A stretch of 5,269 nt of DNA. It comes from an uncultured bacterium (GTDB lineage: Bacteria > Planctomycetota > Phycisphaerae > Phycisphaerales > SM1A02). Position numbers and translations under genes: made by a program. The notes beneath the pieces are model-generated. The model did no database searches. It saw only the letters and a list, made by a program, of their open reading frames with translations, and was not told where the DNA came from. The DNA is taken from the NCBI GenBank assembly GCA_903918555.1, contig CAIXEV010000450.1:1-5269 (forward strand). Direction: 5' to 3'. This document shows, one piece after another, positions 5,245 to 5,269 of this stretch (within the stretch, counting starts at the first letter, position 1; each line of letters opens with the position of its first letter).

Positions 5245-5269
5245 CACATGTGTCGCCCTTCGCGCCAAC

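Overview
The window is a G+C-rich bacterial segment with dense genes and G/C-biased third codon positions. It holds a complete metal-ion ABC importer operon on the minus strand, a convergent prepilin-type protein on the plus strand, the 5' part of a secreted protein on the minus strand running off the left edge, and a compact inverted-repeat element at the right edge. The prepilin-like protein pairs an N-terminal FTLVELL cleavage/methylation segment with a C-terminal 'DGH' motif close to the H-X9-DG signature. Such paralogues are typical of Planctomycetota, Verrucomicrobiota and Lentisphaerota. This suggests that superphylum (my preference is Planctomycetota), but one gene cannot settle it.

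Layout. Bases 1-399 (minus) encode an exported protein of unknown function, cut by the window edge. Bases 400-609 are a divergent intergenic region with a 16-bp dyad and candidate promoter elements. Bases 610-1497 (plus) encode the prepilin-like protein, whose 3' end overlaps the last importer gene by 20 bp. Reading leftward from 4975 to 1478 (minus) is a four-gene unit: lipoprotein solute-binding protein, ATPase, permease 1, permease 2. All three junctions are 4-base stop/start overlaps (TTGA, ATGA, ATGA), so the genes are almost certainly cotranscribed and translationally coupled. The gene order is that of troABCD-type Zn/Mn importers.

How the genes work together. The lipoprotein would capture Zn2+ or Mn2+ outside the inner membrane and deliver it to the permease pair, with the ATPase powering import. 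The visible ligand set (His, His, His, Asp) is TroA-like. The operon's start region carries a dyad, TGTAGC-N4-GCTACA, whose centre resembles MntR-type operators and which lies immediately 5' of, or overlaps, the start codon. This suggests metal-dependent repression, but no regulator gene is in the window.

The most unusual non-coding structure is at 5118-5244: a perfect 29-bp inverted repeat around a 69-bp centre, with a smaller hairpin inside each arm. It looks like a MITE or the remnant of transposon ends, about 120 bp upstream of the importer's putative promoter. A second small oddity is a 12-bp sequence tandemly repeated three times inside the 3' end of the ATPase gene. No RNA gene, CRISPR array or convincing intrinsic terminator was found.
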